Below, piece after piece: positions 12,201-26,499 of a stretch of DNA of 60,000 bases (positions are counted from its first letter, which is position 1; every line of letters starts with the position of its first letter). Position numbers and translations under genes: made by a program. The notes below the pieces were generated by a model. The model was not told the DNA's origin. It did not search any database and saw only the letters and a program-made list of their open reading frames with translations. Source of the stretch: Apostichopus japonicus (Eukaryota; Echinodermata; Holothuroidea; Aspidochirotida; Stichopodidae); contig NC_092574.1 in assembly GCF_037975245.1 (NCBI RefSeq), forward strand, positions 20,274,213-20,334,212, in the 5' to 3' direction.

Positions 12201-15200
12201 ATTATCAACAAACGTGATCTGTCAAACTTTGTCCCATCTTCCTCATCTGATGTAAAGCCTGATTTCATTTCATCCTCTTACTGTCTAATGGAGGCAGTTG
12301 AAGGTATCTCATATCATATCAGAGAAGATGGAGAGGAAGAGAAACAAAAAAAAAAGTTATTCTTCGTGTAAACATCCGTCGTGAATGATGTGACTATTAT
12401 ACAATCAAATTGAGACTTTCGAAGAAAAAGGTATTACAATTTTGATATAGGCCTACCTGTTCTTTTCGATGACATTATTAAATCGACTTTGAAAGAAAGT
12501 TGTGTATAACTAGACAGCAGTATGTGTATGCTTCTTTCTCAAACTTTCGTCGAACGTCTTCTTAAAAACACAGTTTTTCATGTTACTTTAATTATTCAAA
12601 AGTAAACAAATAAATGAAAATACTTTTTGATGTCAAAATAATCCAGATGGGAAATTAATTTCGGATATTAGCATAATGTGGTTGATTTCTCAGTTTGACT
12701 CGGTCTTCCCTTCCTTGTCGAAGTTTTGCCTACCGTGTATCTATTGTCATAATGAATGTAACGAGCTGGGAAGTGTATAGCATATCCCTATACCAAGCAG
12801 ATCAAATGGATTGCACGCGGCGATGAAAAAGTAAATCGTTCTTTTAAGGGAAGCATACTTAGCTTGGCAGAATCTTTCAAACCAATCCGGTCAAAATACA
12901 GTGCTACCACATGTACGTGAGTCTTACTATACCTACGTGAAGTGTAGAGATAGTAATTTAGAGATTTTGAAATGAACCAAATACATGTGCCGATTACTCT
13001 TAATTTTCTACAAATCCAAGTCAAATATACATATATTAGCAGTGATGATTTTGCACAGATGATAGTTCTGATGAATATGTTCATGAGTTTTCAGGTAGGC
13101 CTCATTGGTTTTAACATATCTGCTGCGATTGGTTTCTGGACCGCGAGATATTACCGCCTTTGTCATTCCACTTATATGTGGAGAGTCTCGACTGAACTCT
13201 TATTGTTGAAAGACAAATTGAAGAACTTATAACTCATTGCGGCATATCGTTCGGATAGAGGAAAAATAAAAGAGAATACGGAATACCTGATACGGATTGA
13301 TCAAGTCATATCTCTGGAGTATAGTAAACGAGGTTTCTCTCCCAGCCAATTAACTTTGCTTTCATAACATCCCTTACAGAGGTTGATTAAATTTACTTAG
13401 GTAAAAGCAAAGAAAGTAACACACCTGTTGTTATGGATATATCAGTTGAAATAACGTCGATGAAATCACTATTTGACACCTGGATGACACCAAGAACCAA
13501 TGTTTATATGGCCTTTGCATCTCTGGTCATGGAGGGTCAATCGGGTAGTTTCCTTATTTTAGTATTGCTCTGATATTTTGCGGTATAGACCTGGTTACCT
13601 AACAGCCTATAGGATGCGACGAGTTTATCCTAACCATAGAAAATTGTGATCCTAACATGTAGCCTAAGCTCAACTTCCATACAAATTGCATGAACAGTGC
13701 ACGATCGTTAGTGCATGATGATATCATACTGTAGAAGTAAAATTGTAAGCGATCATGCCTGTTTGTCTATTTGCACACTCTATATTTTAACCTCAACAAA
13801 CCGCCTTTTAAGTTTATGTCGTACATAATTATTATCCCCATAGTTAACCTTCTCAGTTAAAGACAATAAGAACGTCAACCCGATCAAAGTATACAAGTCG
13901 GTTGCACTGTACGTAGCTCTGAAGTGGAAGTGTGATTGCTCAAGTCTAGCTAAGATTCGATCTTGTTTTTACCACCCCCCCCCCCTTAATCTAGCCAAAA
14001 CTAAAGTTTTAGACAAGTTTACCCTACCTGCCATAACAGTAAAACAACCTAATAAAATATTTTATTTGTTCAAACGAATCCGATGAAGGATACTGCAAGT
14101 ATAGCTGCTTGAGCAGAACAGAACGAAACAAACGCAAAAGCAACCATCATCATTGGTCTACATGATGGAGATACGTGTGATGAGCAACCAATCCTACAGC
14201 ATAGAAAATATCTTCTTGTTTGTGAAGCATGTAATGTTGATGTTCCTTCATACGCAAAATGTAAGACAATGGCAATTAAAGATATGATATCACACAGTCA
14301 CATATGTTTGATTTTTAGAAGGATTAATTTTATTTATTACAACGTTTGTTTTCTGCAATAGAGATAGGTTTTACACATATCTTAACGTGACCTAATACCG
14401 GCGATTACTTTCAGTGTCAACAATGCTAACATTCACTTTGAAACTGCCAAACGGGCAACAAAAAGAAAGTAAAAGATTGCACTTCTAAAGTGTCACTATA
14501 TTACATATTGCTGCAATTGCTGTTATACCATAATATCTCATAAATGGTGCAAGATTTCCCTTAGACCTTTGAGGGAGTTTTTCATCACAAAAACTCCGAC
14601 CGTTAAAGGTGTAATAAGCTTTGACTGTCCCTTAAAATAAGTTTACTGTTACTGTTACACCCGCCCCCCCCCCCCACACACACACGCACACAAACACATA
14701 AACACACGCACGCATACACGCACGCACATATACAACAAACTCAGTTGTTTCCACTTACTTTCCTCCCCACAGTAACTTTCTTCTCCGGAAAACATTGTGT
14801 ATGACCCTGGTTGTCTCGGTCATTATCCTATAATTAATTTTTTGAATCCTTCGCTTGTCGCCAAAAGCCCGAAGAACGGTGCCTTTCATATCCTCCGAGA
14901 GCAGAGTTTGTTGTACACTAACTGTCATCTACCGCATCAGTTAGTAATAAATAGTTGTCATTATAAACTCTACTACGCCATTCTATTGACCTATGTTGAA
15001 ATTTATTTTTCTTGCGATCATTGTGTATACGATAGCAGATACGATTATTGAATTAAAGGGCTTATAGTACGGTATGGCAAGAGGGAACTTGATTTAACCA
15101 CGAAGTTAAAAATTTGCTTTGAGAGACAAGATATCAGTTTACAATTATCTGTATATGAATTATTAATTCTACATAATGTATATTAATTTACATTCATCAT

Positions 15201-17578
15201 ATTTTTCACGCTGATGTGGAAAATCATTATTTCGTGGAACTTTTAAACCAAGTATTTTTTCTCCACAAATGGATTTCCTGTTCAGAGCTTACATACGAAT
15301 TATTGTATTTTATACAATTATCATATTAATATTGCTTCTGTCTATTTGGTAGCACCGAGATTTTATTATCTACCTTTAGTACTTTTGATCCATACAAGAT
15401 TGTCACACTACTATACATGACAAGCCCGGCTTGTTTTCGATTATATCAAGCCCTGTGAGTTGTCGGCCATTTGTTTCTTGTCAGCCTTGAAAGTCTAAGA
15501 GGAATGTTGTAGTTCATTATCGGATGACCCCGTCAAACCAGGGAGTTGTTCCATGACAACACCTTGCTCAAACCAAAAATTCTTTTCTGAATATTATGGT
15601 TTTGTTTAGTAACGTGCTACCTCTCAAAACAATTGTACTAAATCAGTACTAGAATCGACCTTGAAACTCTACTCTTTGGACGGAAACTTTAAATGGGCCA
15701 CATGTTTATAACAACCTTCACTTATATTTAATCTTCGCTGTAAGGTGGTTGAATATATAAGCTTGTTAATTTGTAATCTATTTTCTTTGTTTATCATTTC
15801 TATCTTGTAATTTATATTTCCACATAACTGTACTTTGGGTTAAACGATTGAATAATCATAAGGGAAGAAGGTATTCCAGGCCTGTAGCTATAGCCTATAC
15901 TTAACCTAGGACTTTGACTTGGAACACTTTTTCGAAAAGTTTGACTTGTTTTGAATAAACGATGTGTAGAAGACACCGTAGAACCACTTGCCCTTCATTC
16001 GGAAACTGATAGCTTCTCCGAAAAGTGAAGAGGGTGCAGGATAGAGAGGTTGTTGCACTGTAATGTTGATATCCAAAGAGACTGATGATTTCTGTCGGAT
16101 ATACGGTTACCATTTCTTCCCAGGAGAGTGTAAAGACATATTCCATTTGACAACTTTCATGTTGGAAAAGTTCACTTTACTGATGTCAGTTTACAGATAC
16201 GGTCACCAGGATATTGGCTTCGCAGTTTCTTCTTGCAAACGAATCTAAAGTTACAATAATATATGTACAATGGATTGTCTGTAAGCGTGTATGTGGTATA
16301 GGCTATCCACAAGGCATTGTAATACCGATACGGGCCTATGCCGTTTACAGCCTAGGCTACACTAAACATGGAATAACGATATAGCCCCACCGGTTAAATG
16401 GAGGGTTGGGGTGGTAGATGGATGGCCTCCGATCATTTTCAATGTCAATGATTTTCACGCGGGCGTGGTACCGCAAAAGGCTACAATTTCAACTCCATTG
16501 AACATCGGCCCTCAATCTAAAACCAGTATCGCTGTCCATGAAAAAGAGCATATATAAGCAAATTAACATCTTCATATTTAGTAAGCTGGTTTTCTTCCTT
16601 TTAGGAGATATCTACTTTGTCTTGCGTTTTACCTCACTCATGATAGTGTCCTATTTGAACCTGAAAGGGAAATACAAGATACTTCAAAATGTACTTAAAG
16701 TAATATTAAGGTGGTGGGGGTGGGGGTGGGGTTGGCACTTGAATGAAAAGTTCATCTCAATACACATTGTTCTGAACACTGGACATTATTTGTTTGCATT
16801 AATCTTAGGCACTTCTTAATCTATTTTACTGAAAGATCCCCCCTCCCAGTGTCCCCTCTACAAAACGTCGTAACCTCCAATTAAAATAAAGGTGAAGGGT
16901 TCTAAGAAAATTAATCCGTCACTGGTCGACACTCTTTATTCTACGAAAAGCTAGAGAGGAAGAAATGGGAGGGCGGCGGGGTGTAGTGGTGGGGCGGAAC
17001 AAGTGGTGCAAAATTAATCCCCTTTACAACTATTCAAGTTCGCGTTAGGCTGTATGCTTATCGCAACGCGAAGGCGGGCAAAATGAAGGGCGTTTGGGAC
17101 CACTTGGTGCTTCAAATGTTCTCCTAATTCCCTTCCTTGCCAGGCTCAGTTTCCTTGAGTAATCCACTAATCGAAGCAAAAGGTCAGAACATGCTACTAC
17201 CCCATCAGCCTCCTGGCTGGAAAAGTAGTGCGGTTCGTGGCGTAAAAAATATCGTTATTGCCTATTTTTATGTTAACATGTCTATATGGTTCATATATTT
17301 AAGTGTTTAGTTAAGCTACAGAGGCCCTATGCATAGCAACGCCACAATGCTGCATTCATTAACTAATTGATCGTTAGTATAAGAGTTAAATATTAAGATA
17401 TTCGGCTGTCAAGTATACTACACTACGTGGTCGCGTACACTGATCGCGTTATTATAGAAGTTGTATATTGCCTTAGCTTAAAGGTCAGTATTTTCCCCGA
17501 GTAGTTTGCATGATAATCTTTTGTTTCTTAAAGTTTTCCAGTTCTGTGCTGGTGGTTCTTGCTCTCCAATTTATTTCT
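9223..17578. other. No gene recognised
   Basis: Long AT-rich stretch with simple repeats: TA-rich at about 11881-11970, CA-rich at about 14672-14730, and poly-C/poly-G runs near 10670, 13973 and 14660. Short exon-like segments were examined (for example 11063-11095) but none gave a supported coding exon. Confidence 0.45.
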
Positions 17579-17586
17579 ATATAGAG

Positions 17587-17946
17587 CAGGGGTGGGCAAC
17601 CTTTTTGAATGAATGGGCCAGATTTTAGGAGTGAAAGATTGACAGGGCCACACCTGACCAACGACCTGCTGTTGATTTCAAACCTTTGATTCCGAGGACT
17701 TTCAAGCAATAGGTGTGTGTACTAATCTGTATACACAAAACATAATGTCAATACAGTACAGTTGATAATTAATGGTGATAATAGACCTACCTGACAGCAT
17801 CATTAGTGCAGATAAATTCTAAGCAGCTAGCTCGTTTTTTTTGTGATGATGTAAAATATATTGATTTTTTTCTTTTCTTGAGACATCTCACGGGCCGCAA
17901 AAAATCACTGGCGGGCCGCATGCGGGCCGTGGGTTGCCCACCCCTG
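17587..17946. mobile_element. Non-autonomous hAT-type MITE, 360 bp, exact 8 bp target duplication
   Basis: The ends are perfect 15 bp inverted repeats, CAGGGGTGGGCAACC and its complement. The flanks carry an exact 8 bp direct repeat, ATATAGAG, at 17579-17586 and 17947-17954. CAGGGG-type ends with an 8 bp duplication are the hallmark of hAT transposons. The element is too short for a transposase and has no long frame, so it must have moved in trans. A G/C-rich subterminal block near the right end (GGGCCGC repeats) resembles the subterminal motifs typical of hAT elements. The intact target duplication suggests a fairly recent insertion. Confidence 0.93.
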
Positions 17947-17954
17947 ATATAGAG

Positions 17955-20500
17955 GAAGGTTCAGTTTGACAATACTTAAATGTCAAAGACAGGAAGAAAT
18001 GTTCTTGAGGGTGGCAGTATAGTATTGACATAAGTTTGAACATGGGTGAACATTATTAGACTTGCTAGCATATTTGGCAACATTACTGGTTTGCGTTGGG
18101 ATTCTTGTCTTTGACTTCTTGGTGCACGGCCGGCAGTTTTGAAAACATAATGATAGTCCATAATAAAGAAAACTTTAACAAAACGGATCATTCTAGTTTT
18201 ATGTTTCCATGAATGGACACATGGAACCGTTGTAGTGGGCCTATACTGAATATGAAATGAAATTATAATAGGCCTACAATGCAAGGCAGTGCAGTAAAAG
18301 GGAGGGATGTAGTCGTACGATCGTTGAACCCCCCCCCCCTCCCATGTCGGAAGGCTATAGGGTAAGCACCCCTTAACAATATATATTTTAAAACAATTGT
18401 AGACATACAATGGTGCATTTTGAGGCACATTTATATTATAGGATTAGGTCTATAAATAGTGTAAACATATATAGTTCAGACAAAGGGTGTGCATACCCCC
18501 CCCCCCCCGGATCTGCGGCTGGAGAGGAATGGGAAAGGAACTGAATAGGTTTTTATTTGATCAAAGCACGAAAATAAGAATAAAACATTAACTTCCTGTC
18601 CTCAGAAATTTTTGTTTTCATTAACATTAACTAGATATTGAAATAGAAATGGTGAAATAACTGGTTCTGCCTTGGTTAACTTGGAAGTCCCATCTTACCG
18701 CACAAAATATCATGTCATAATTAATAACGTATTAATCAATTATGACAAATTTCCAGTCGAAGGTTGAAAACCCAATTAAAGATTCTAAAGACGGAAGCAG
18801 ACATTCGATCAAGTCAATAATGTTGAACATAATTTTCTCCTCTTATACATGTTAACCTAGTTCTAATTCACTAGGCCAGTTTTCCATCTTAATAGCAACA
18901 GACACCTCATAGAAGTCGCGTTAAAAGGCAATTGTTATAACTTTCAATTATTTGGTCACCTGCTGGGTTCAGTTCACTTTCGACACCTTTAAACATAATG
19001 ATTTTGTCACTTTTTGTGATATTCACACTAATGACAAACCTCACTTGTGCCTTGGGTTCATTCATACACGTCTGTGTGTATTTCTGTACGTGTGAACGTG
19101 TATGTCTGTACGTGTGAACGTTTTCGATTCTCTCCTGTCAGTCGCCTTGAATGGCACTCCACCGACAAGTTTTGGTCTACCGGAATGCCGTTCTAACCAG
19201 TGTAACGGCTGAAATAAACACAAAAGACCATTGGAAGGTCTATTAATGACTTGGTATATAGTATACGTGCAACACTAAGGTATACGCATCGGACTTTTCT
19301 GTATATGCAATACCACAGGAAAGTATTTCATTTAATATAAAACTAGTGACGGTGCTACTTATTCTTATCGTTAGGATTTTATTGTTTTACGAAAAGGAAT
19401 TTAAAAGCCACAAAAGTTAGCAGGATTCCAGTTGCTATTTGAGTGTCTGTTTATCGAGTTTCAATGGGTAGGTACATATACGTATATACCGTTAGTTTAT
19501 CGATGCGGCATTGTTGTGCAGAGTAGTGTGTGTGCTACTATCTACTAACTCATTAGAATTCTTAGAATTACAATACAATCGAGAATTTTAACTGTGTGAG
19601 ACAGGAATATTGTTAATCAATATAGTGCTGAAATTAATAAATGGTGGGATGTATATATAAGACGTTTGCTTCTATGGAAGGCTTTATTAGCTCGTATTTC
19701 GTTACAGAACTCTAATATTATGGAGCAACGTTAGCTTGCTATAGCTATGGTAAAGCTATGAATAAATTCGGATGGTGGCGCGGGCCGGAAGAGGGGGGGG
19801 GGGGGGTTGTGAAGATGTTACATGCCTATATACTGTTATCAATAAGTGTACTGAAGTATAATTTCGTCATGAGTATTAACTTTGTAATAAGAATTAATTA
19901 AGATGAACCTATATAGACCGGCATTATGCATTTATGGGTTTGTGAGAGGGGACATAATTTGGTAACTTTTGGTGTATGGGTAACTTGTTTTCTCCACCAC
20001 CGTATGTTGGAAAATTTTGAACACCTCTGTTATAGGAGCCAGAAGAGGAGAGGCGTAATGGGGAGGGGGGGTGGTTTCACTGTCTAACAGAGCAGACCAC
20101 TCTGGTCTACTGTTCTTTGCTGCTTAGTAGTTTTGTCTGACCAGTTAACTATGTTTGTTATCTTGTCAGTTGCTATAATTCGAAACTATGACAACAATAA
20201 CTTAAACGATTCGATCATTGTAACTTGACTATCATACGTTAATCCTGCTTGTAAGACTTTACAAGCAGCATTACACATTACTTTAGAGCTACTTCGTTTC
20301 TTTGCTTACCTGTCTCCTCACGACCTTTTCACACTCGTTCTACCGTACTCCCGTGTATTTTAGAATACTATATAATGCTAGGTCTCGATATACAACGAAG
20401 GCAATTCGCACGCTTTTCGTTTGAATTTGAACTGAAACATGAAACTCTTACTGTAATTGGTCAGTGTCATAGAAAAGTAAAATATTTGTCATTTAATTGG
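17955..20500. other. No gene recognised
   Basis: Non-coding DNA with poly-C/poly-G tracts near 18330, 18497 and 19794. The 150-codon minus-strand frame at 17976-18428 crosses a poly-G tract, and near its start it has a TGCACCAT phrase that recurs at about 22354. It is treated as chance within repeat-derived DNA. Confidence 0.45.
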
Positions 20501-20908
20501 GTAGGCTATATAACATATGCAAAGGTATATCGTATGAACAAGCTATCATGGCAGTATATATATAGTAGGGGATTTGCATCATGAACAGGATAGGCTACAT
20601 AACAAATCCAAGGGTATAACCGATATACACGCTATGTAGGCTATATAGATGTTGAAGGGGAGTAGCCTTAATATATAGGGTAGGCTATATAACGAATCCA
20701 AAGGTGTAACCTATATACACGATATATAGGCTATATAGATGTTGTATAGGGGATTTGTATCATTATAAGGGTAGGCTATAACAAATCCAAAGGGATAACC
20801 TCTATATACGCTATATAGGCTATATAGATGTTGTATGGGATTTGCATCATTAAGAGGATAGGCTACATAACATATGCAAAGGTATAACCTATATACATGC
20901 TATGACTA
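20501..20908. repeat. Degenerate tandem repeat, about 95-110 bp unit
   Basis: Four to five copies share the order TAGGCTA..TAACA or TAACGAATCC, then AAAGGT.TAACC, TATATACACG, ATAGGCTATATAGATGTTG and GGGATTTG.ATCAT. Length varies between copies. It is non-coding, and the related phrase AGGCTATATA also dominates the repeat at 58.5 kb. Confidence 0.85.
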
Positions 20909-23900
20909 TAATGATAGTGTAGGCCATCATGTAGTTGTAATTAAGACCTCTCATTAACTTCAAGTACCTTATTTGTTGTTGGCAGAGCTATAACATGTTT
21001 AGACACACGAATGTAACTGAAATGACACTACACAGTATGTTGGTTCCATACAATAAAGACGTACACCGGTAGCCTACTCTGTTATAGAATACCAATTGAT
21101 CTTCAATGGTGAATGTATATGGTATGTTTGTCGGTATTTCAGGTAGTTTGAATGTCGTATTTCTCAAAGATCAAACTAAAAACAGATATCAGCCTAAACT
21201 GATAACTGTTCAAGTTAAATAGAAATGCCATATATCCTATACACAAATTATGCAATTCATCTACAGTGGATGTTAAACTGAATATCGGTAGCATTGTATA
21301 TACTAGGCTACGTATATGATATCGTTCAGCCTATCCAATTTATTATTCTCATACAATTTCTACAAACATGGAAACATATATATATATGTCACCACACCGT
21401 TGTTCCTAATACACAATAAGTCTTCACAAACATAAATGGTGGGCACAGGCCAATTTATGTTCTATTTTATTACATCTACTTGGCATGACATAGAATGTAA
21501 ATATAGATTCTTCTCTCTCCGGAACATTTCTTTTTCTTTATTGATGTTCTTGTTTATATTTTAAGATTGTAATATTGATATATACCATAGATGCTTAATT
21601 TCATCCCGGGTAGATTTGTGATGACAGGTCTGACGCGACCATCCCCGACTACTGATTTTTTTTATATCTCACGCGTAAACAGATTCCTTCGAACATACAG
21701 TGAGGATAGCCACTCATACGTATATATATACCTCCCAATCGCTCCCTAAAGGTATCTCTGGTATTTGGCGCGCAATTAAGATGGAAAACCGACACTTAGC
21801 TTTTGCTCCCAGACGAACTATCCGAGAGGATTGGGAAGAAGAGGGTTTGGTGATGGTGTTGTTTTAAGTAAAGGTTTGGACAGAGGCGAATGAATCGAGT
21901 TGATAGAACACTTATGTAGTGTATGTATGGCTATACCTGGATGGGAGCGGTGCTTGCTTTAAGACATAGCACTTAGAAACTTTCAATAAGGAACTCACGT
22001 GAAATGAAAGATTGATTTGTCGTCTTGTATGTTTTCATCTCTCACAATGTGAAGGTGAAGAAAGCGAATTGACAGAAGTCAGGTTAGGGTCACTATAGGT
22101 TTGGTCTTTTAAAGAGAGGGCATTAGAACAGCAGCGCCGTAGATTCCAAGTTGCAGAAAGCAGAACAATCTTTCCTTCAAGTTATAATTTTATAACTCTG
22201 GTAACCGTTGTTTACTCATAAGGCAGGTTCGGTGTCTGTATGTTTGTTTGTAGGGGGAGGGTTACACCCTCCCTTTCAATACAACAAATTAATAGTACAA
22301 CCCTTTCTTATCGACCTAATTATAGAGCAAATACATTGCCTAAATGTACCACAGAATGCACCATTTCACGCATGTTTTTTTTTTCTATAGTGAAAACACC
22401 CCCCTTCCCCTCCCACACACACACAGACAGACACACGAAATTTACCGTTATATTATGTTTGCCGACATCATTGTCAATGTAAAGCAATCATCAGAAGGAA
22501 GAACATTACATACTTGTCAAATCTGACAGAAATTTCAAAAATTACAGATATCCACTTATCCTAATTGATCTTTATTCCTTTTATCATTTTATCTTATTTA
22601 TACCTTTTTTCGTTTTTATTTATTAATACGACCCAATCTTGGCTTCTTAGTATTTACTCCAGGCCATGTATAACGCATGCATTTGGAATAACGGTTTCCT
22701 TGCAATTAAGGGCCTATGCACGATATCATAAAACAAATCGTAAAAACAAAAAATATGGATCTAAACTTCATAGATATATACTTAATTTTATAATCTTATT
22801 TCTATAATTGCATGTAAGTTTTATTCTCGTAAATTTGGAACATTTTGACCCAGAATTAACGACGGCCATTTATCTTTATATATACAACGTTATCTTAACG
22901 ACTCTGTATAGTAAAGTCTATATGACACACGTATACCGTTTTAGATAGATTACACGAAATACTGCGATCAAATAATTGAGACGAATTTAATGCAACACGA
23001 TCTTCATATAAGTGTTTGACTATCATCGCCTTTCTTCAGTTTTATTACTGGCCGTCGAGGGGACTCACGAAATCATGAGAACAGAATCTTTCATTTTTTC
23101 TCTAATATATTGACGTTGGTAATTTGCTGATGAAAAAAAAACCCCAAAAATACAACATCTTCACTCTCAGAACGAGATAACCAATAATCGCTGGAATGTT
23201 TACGATGAAATTTATTGTTATTTCCCCAAGGGTGACAAAATCCAGACTACGGAGCTTTTTGTTTTCCTCTTCTTCTTCTTCTTCTTCAATGGGATTCGAT
23301 CCCGTTCTGAATATGAACGTGTTGGCCAATAAAAATGTTATAAACAACTAGACGCTTTTTATTTACCAATCATGTTTGAGTCAGTCCGTGCATATCGATA
23401 ATTCTTTTGTCTTTTGTTTATTATTAGTAAAATTATGTTTGAACTTTGTTAATGAACCAATTTATATACTAAAATAGGCTGACCAGTTTTACATACCATA
23501 TGTTAGCTAGACAGAGGAGAGAAAAAAATATCCAAAGAAATTGAAAATTGAACAATTCTGTATATTTACAATTGTCTTATTCTCTATTCATAGTTTTGAT
23601 TTGCTTGTGAAGCTTGATATATTGCAAGTGTAGCCTATTCAGTGTGTTAAATTACAAAATAGTTTTTTTTTACTCTTTCATTAAATTTGAATAAGAGTAA
23701 TGTTCACAATGTAAAGCAATATTAAAAAGACCATCTCTTTTAATGAATATCAACAATATATATTTCTTACATTTATTTCTTACACATTTATTTATTTCAT
23801 CTGTTTCTTGCTAATATATTAAATTAATCCTGATACAGGTTTTTTTAAGTAGAACGAAATCCTCACAATATAACTGAATCATTAATTACTCACTGAAATT

Positions 23901-26398
23901 ATTAATTGCTCACTGAGAATATTAATTGCTCAGGTCAAGTGCAAATTTAGCTAGAGTAGAACATGTATAATCGCTTAGGCTATTCGTAGAATATTAAGGA
24001 ATATAGGCCTAATCGTCATAACTAGTTTGGGTGGGGAAGGGGGGGGGGAGTGCGGGAGGAACTATACTTCGGAGCTTCTGCACAATAATTGGTAGTTTGG
24101 AGAACACAAACATGTACACGGCAAAACTAAGTTTGTCTCTGCAGGCTCCCTTAAATTCTTTTTTTATAACTTTCCCTATATAGACTTAAAAGCACCGGAA
24201 CCTTGGCTACGTGAATGAAATATGGTTTGTGATAACATATTAAGCGCAAGTTCAAATATCTTAAGCTTATCCAAGATTGTTTTCTAGGTAACGTGTATGA
24301 CTCAGAGATGTCGTCTTCATGAGACGAGGAATATATCAGCCATATGAATCAGTGTTCTCCCAGACGTATTCATAATCACAACCATTAGTTTGAACACGAT
24401 GAGAGGTTTACATGCATGTATGCCAATGGAGGGCACCCTTCGGGGCTAAATTTCGTACCATTTTTCATATGAATATATATATATTTATATATACATATTA
24501 ATATATATATATATATCTCGTAAGTTATATACGGTACTCCTGTGACAGAAATGGCGGTTTTACATTATATTTAAAATAAAAGAAGAGAAGAGAACAGAAA
24601 GATTTACTTCGCTCCTCTCTTACCTGTCTCCTGCTCCCCATCTGCACATTTCCATCTACCTATAACTGCACATGTTTTTTTTCCACGTATCATGTTGAAA
24701 AATTCTTTCATAAATAGGCCCTGTATGCAAATTTGTCAAAGTATATGATGTTTATTCATGTTTATTTCATTTTTTTTTCCTGTTGGGGTCATTCACTGAT
24801 ATCTTCGTTTACTTTGATTTATGGTTGGATACAAACTGATGGTTACAAAGTTCTCACGTTACAATGGACAATCGTTCAGTTTCGAAAAGTTGAAGAATTG
24901 TATACTCAACGTAGGCTATACTGCTTTAATAAAATGAGAGAGATAATCGCATTTGCCGATTGGACGATCGAGACCTTTCCTAAGTAATTAAATTCGCCCT
25001 ACATATCATCTGATGAGTTTGTCAAATCCTCGAACCACCACCACCACTACCAAAAAAAAAAAAGTGCGTGGCTGATGAATGACTAGAGGGTCTTAGCCTT
25101 AATCCTTGGATTAAACTTCTAATCCGTTATCTTTCATTCGAGATCAATCTTCGATTCCAATAGTAATCTGCTATCGATAAACGACCCACGAAGGTCAGTT
25201 CTGAAGGGAATAATTTGAAATTAACCCGTTTGAAATACTCACGAAAATAATTTTTTTGTTCATGCTTTATTCTTTGAGACAAGTTCAAGTTCTGATGACC
25301 AGTGTTATCGATGGAGTGGTTAAAAAAAAAGGACATGTTCGCTGGATTTGTTGCTCAGATATTTATATGCAAAGAAGTAAAAAATCATAGGCTAAGTTTG
25401 AAGTCTGAATAGAATAAATGATGTTTTTTTTTCGTGCATAAGATGTGGTACCACAAAATACTTCGTAAGCCCCTTCACTAATACACCATCTTTACACGCA
25501 CAATATATATAGTTTTCATATGCATGCCCTTTTCGTTGTAAGTCAAGGGAGCCCTATATGCCTGTACTACGATATTGTATAAAAGTGCATTGTATGACGA
25601 TATTATTGCACTCAAATGTATATGAATACATTTTTGAAAAGTTTTATACACATGGCCTTAAGTCTTTATCGAAAGTCTCTACAGTATATATATATATATC
25701 TCAGAATCTATACATGTTTAGACTTCTCACTTTATACACGGGAGATAGACTATTAACATATCCGAGAAATTTTATCTTTGTTTTAATGGAGAAAAAGAAA
25801 CAGATATTGTGTTGAAAGGGTAACATAAAGTAATTTCCAATTAGTATAAGGTACGGTATCTCATAGGAGTCTGCTAAGATCATAAAGATATGTGAACGGC
25901 CATTTCGTGCTTTTAACTGTACTTTCATTCATATTTTATAAACCATAGTTAGACGTTTTTACTCCGGTCCCAGTGGCTTTGAGATATCATTCATTTCAAC
26001 TTTATCGATGTAACAAAAGAGAAAGACCTCTCCCCCCCCCCCCAAAAAAAAAAAATTAAAAAAATTAAAATAAAATAAAAAGAGAGATAGAGATGACATG
26101 TAGGCTATACGTTCAAATAGAACATGATATTGTAGAGAGAAAGGTGTCAATGACTTGACGACAGGTTCATTTAATATATCGATACATGTATAATATACAT
26201 TTATTTTTTTATTTAAAAAAAAAATTTTCATTGAGGATATCACTGCTCACGAACCACAAACTATAATCAAATTTCCATATTTTTAATATAATAAATGTAT
26301 ATCATGTATTCACCTTGTTTCTCCATTTCTGTTTTTTAATTCACATTAAATCTAGATGATCTGAAACGATATGGATGAGAAGTTCACAAAGGCTGCTG
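20909..26398. other. No gene recognised
   Basis: AT-rich DNA. It contains a CTT-type microsatellite at about 23268-23288, TA-rich stretches near 24475-24520, a poly-G tract near 24040 and homopolymer runs near 26031-26050. No exon could be supported. Confidence 0.45.
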
Positions 26399-26406
26399 TG
26401 ACGTAA
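26399..26406 (+). promoter_or_regulatory. CRE/ATF-like site just before the THSD1 start codon
   Basis: TGACGTAA differs from the palindromic CRE (TGACGTCA) by one base and matches sites bound by CREB/ATF-type bZIP dimers. It lies 6 bp upstream of the predicted ATG, so it would be in the 5' UTR or core promoter. An 8 bp match can occur by chance and no binding is implied. Confidence 0.3.
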
Positions 26407-26411
26407 TCACG

Positions 26412-26499
26412 ATGAAACTGACGACGAAGGCGACGGTTAACCTTAGCTTCTGGCGACGGGTCTTTGGATGTTTGCTATTTGGGTTGGTGTCGTGTTTAG
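26412..26499 (+). CDS. THSD1: THSD1 exon 1: start codon and signal peptide
   Basis: ATG with 29 codons plus one base, ending TTTAG|GTGAGC. The peptide is a short polar N-terminus, an Arg-Arg pair and the hydrophobic core [13 protein letters not shown]. The single overhanging G joins the TT of exon 2 to make Val and restores the frame exactly. This exon is preferred over in-frame extension upstream of exon 2, because it supplies the signal peptide the protein needs and exon 2 has a clean acceptor. Confidence 0.85.

Noticed and set aside
17976-18428. 150-codon minus-strand frame
   Set aside because: It runs through a poly-G tract and, near its start, a phrase repeated at 22.35 kb. There is no domain and no promoter or splice context.
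20309-20380. Minus-strand donor (AGACAG|GTAAGC) with a TATATAG motif upstream, resembling a first exon
   Set aside because: No downstream exon could be found, and TA-rich motifs are everywhere in this DNA.
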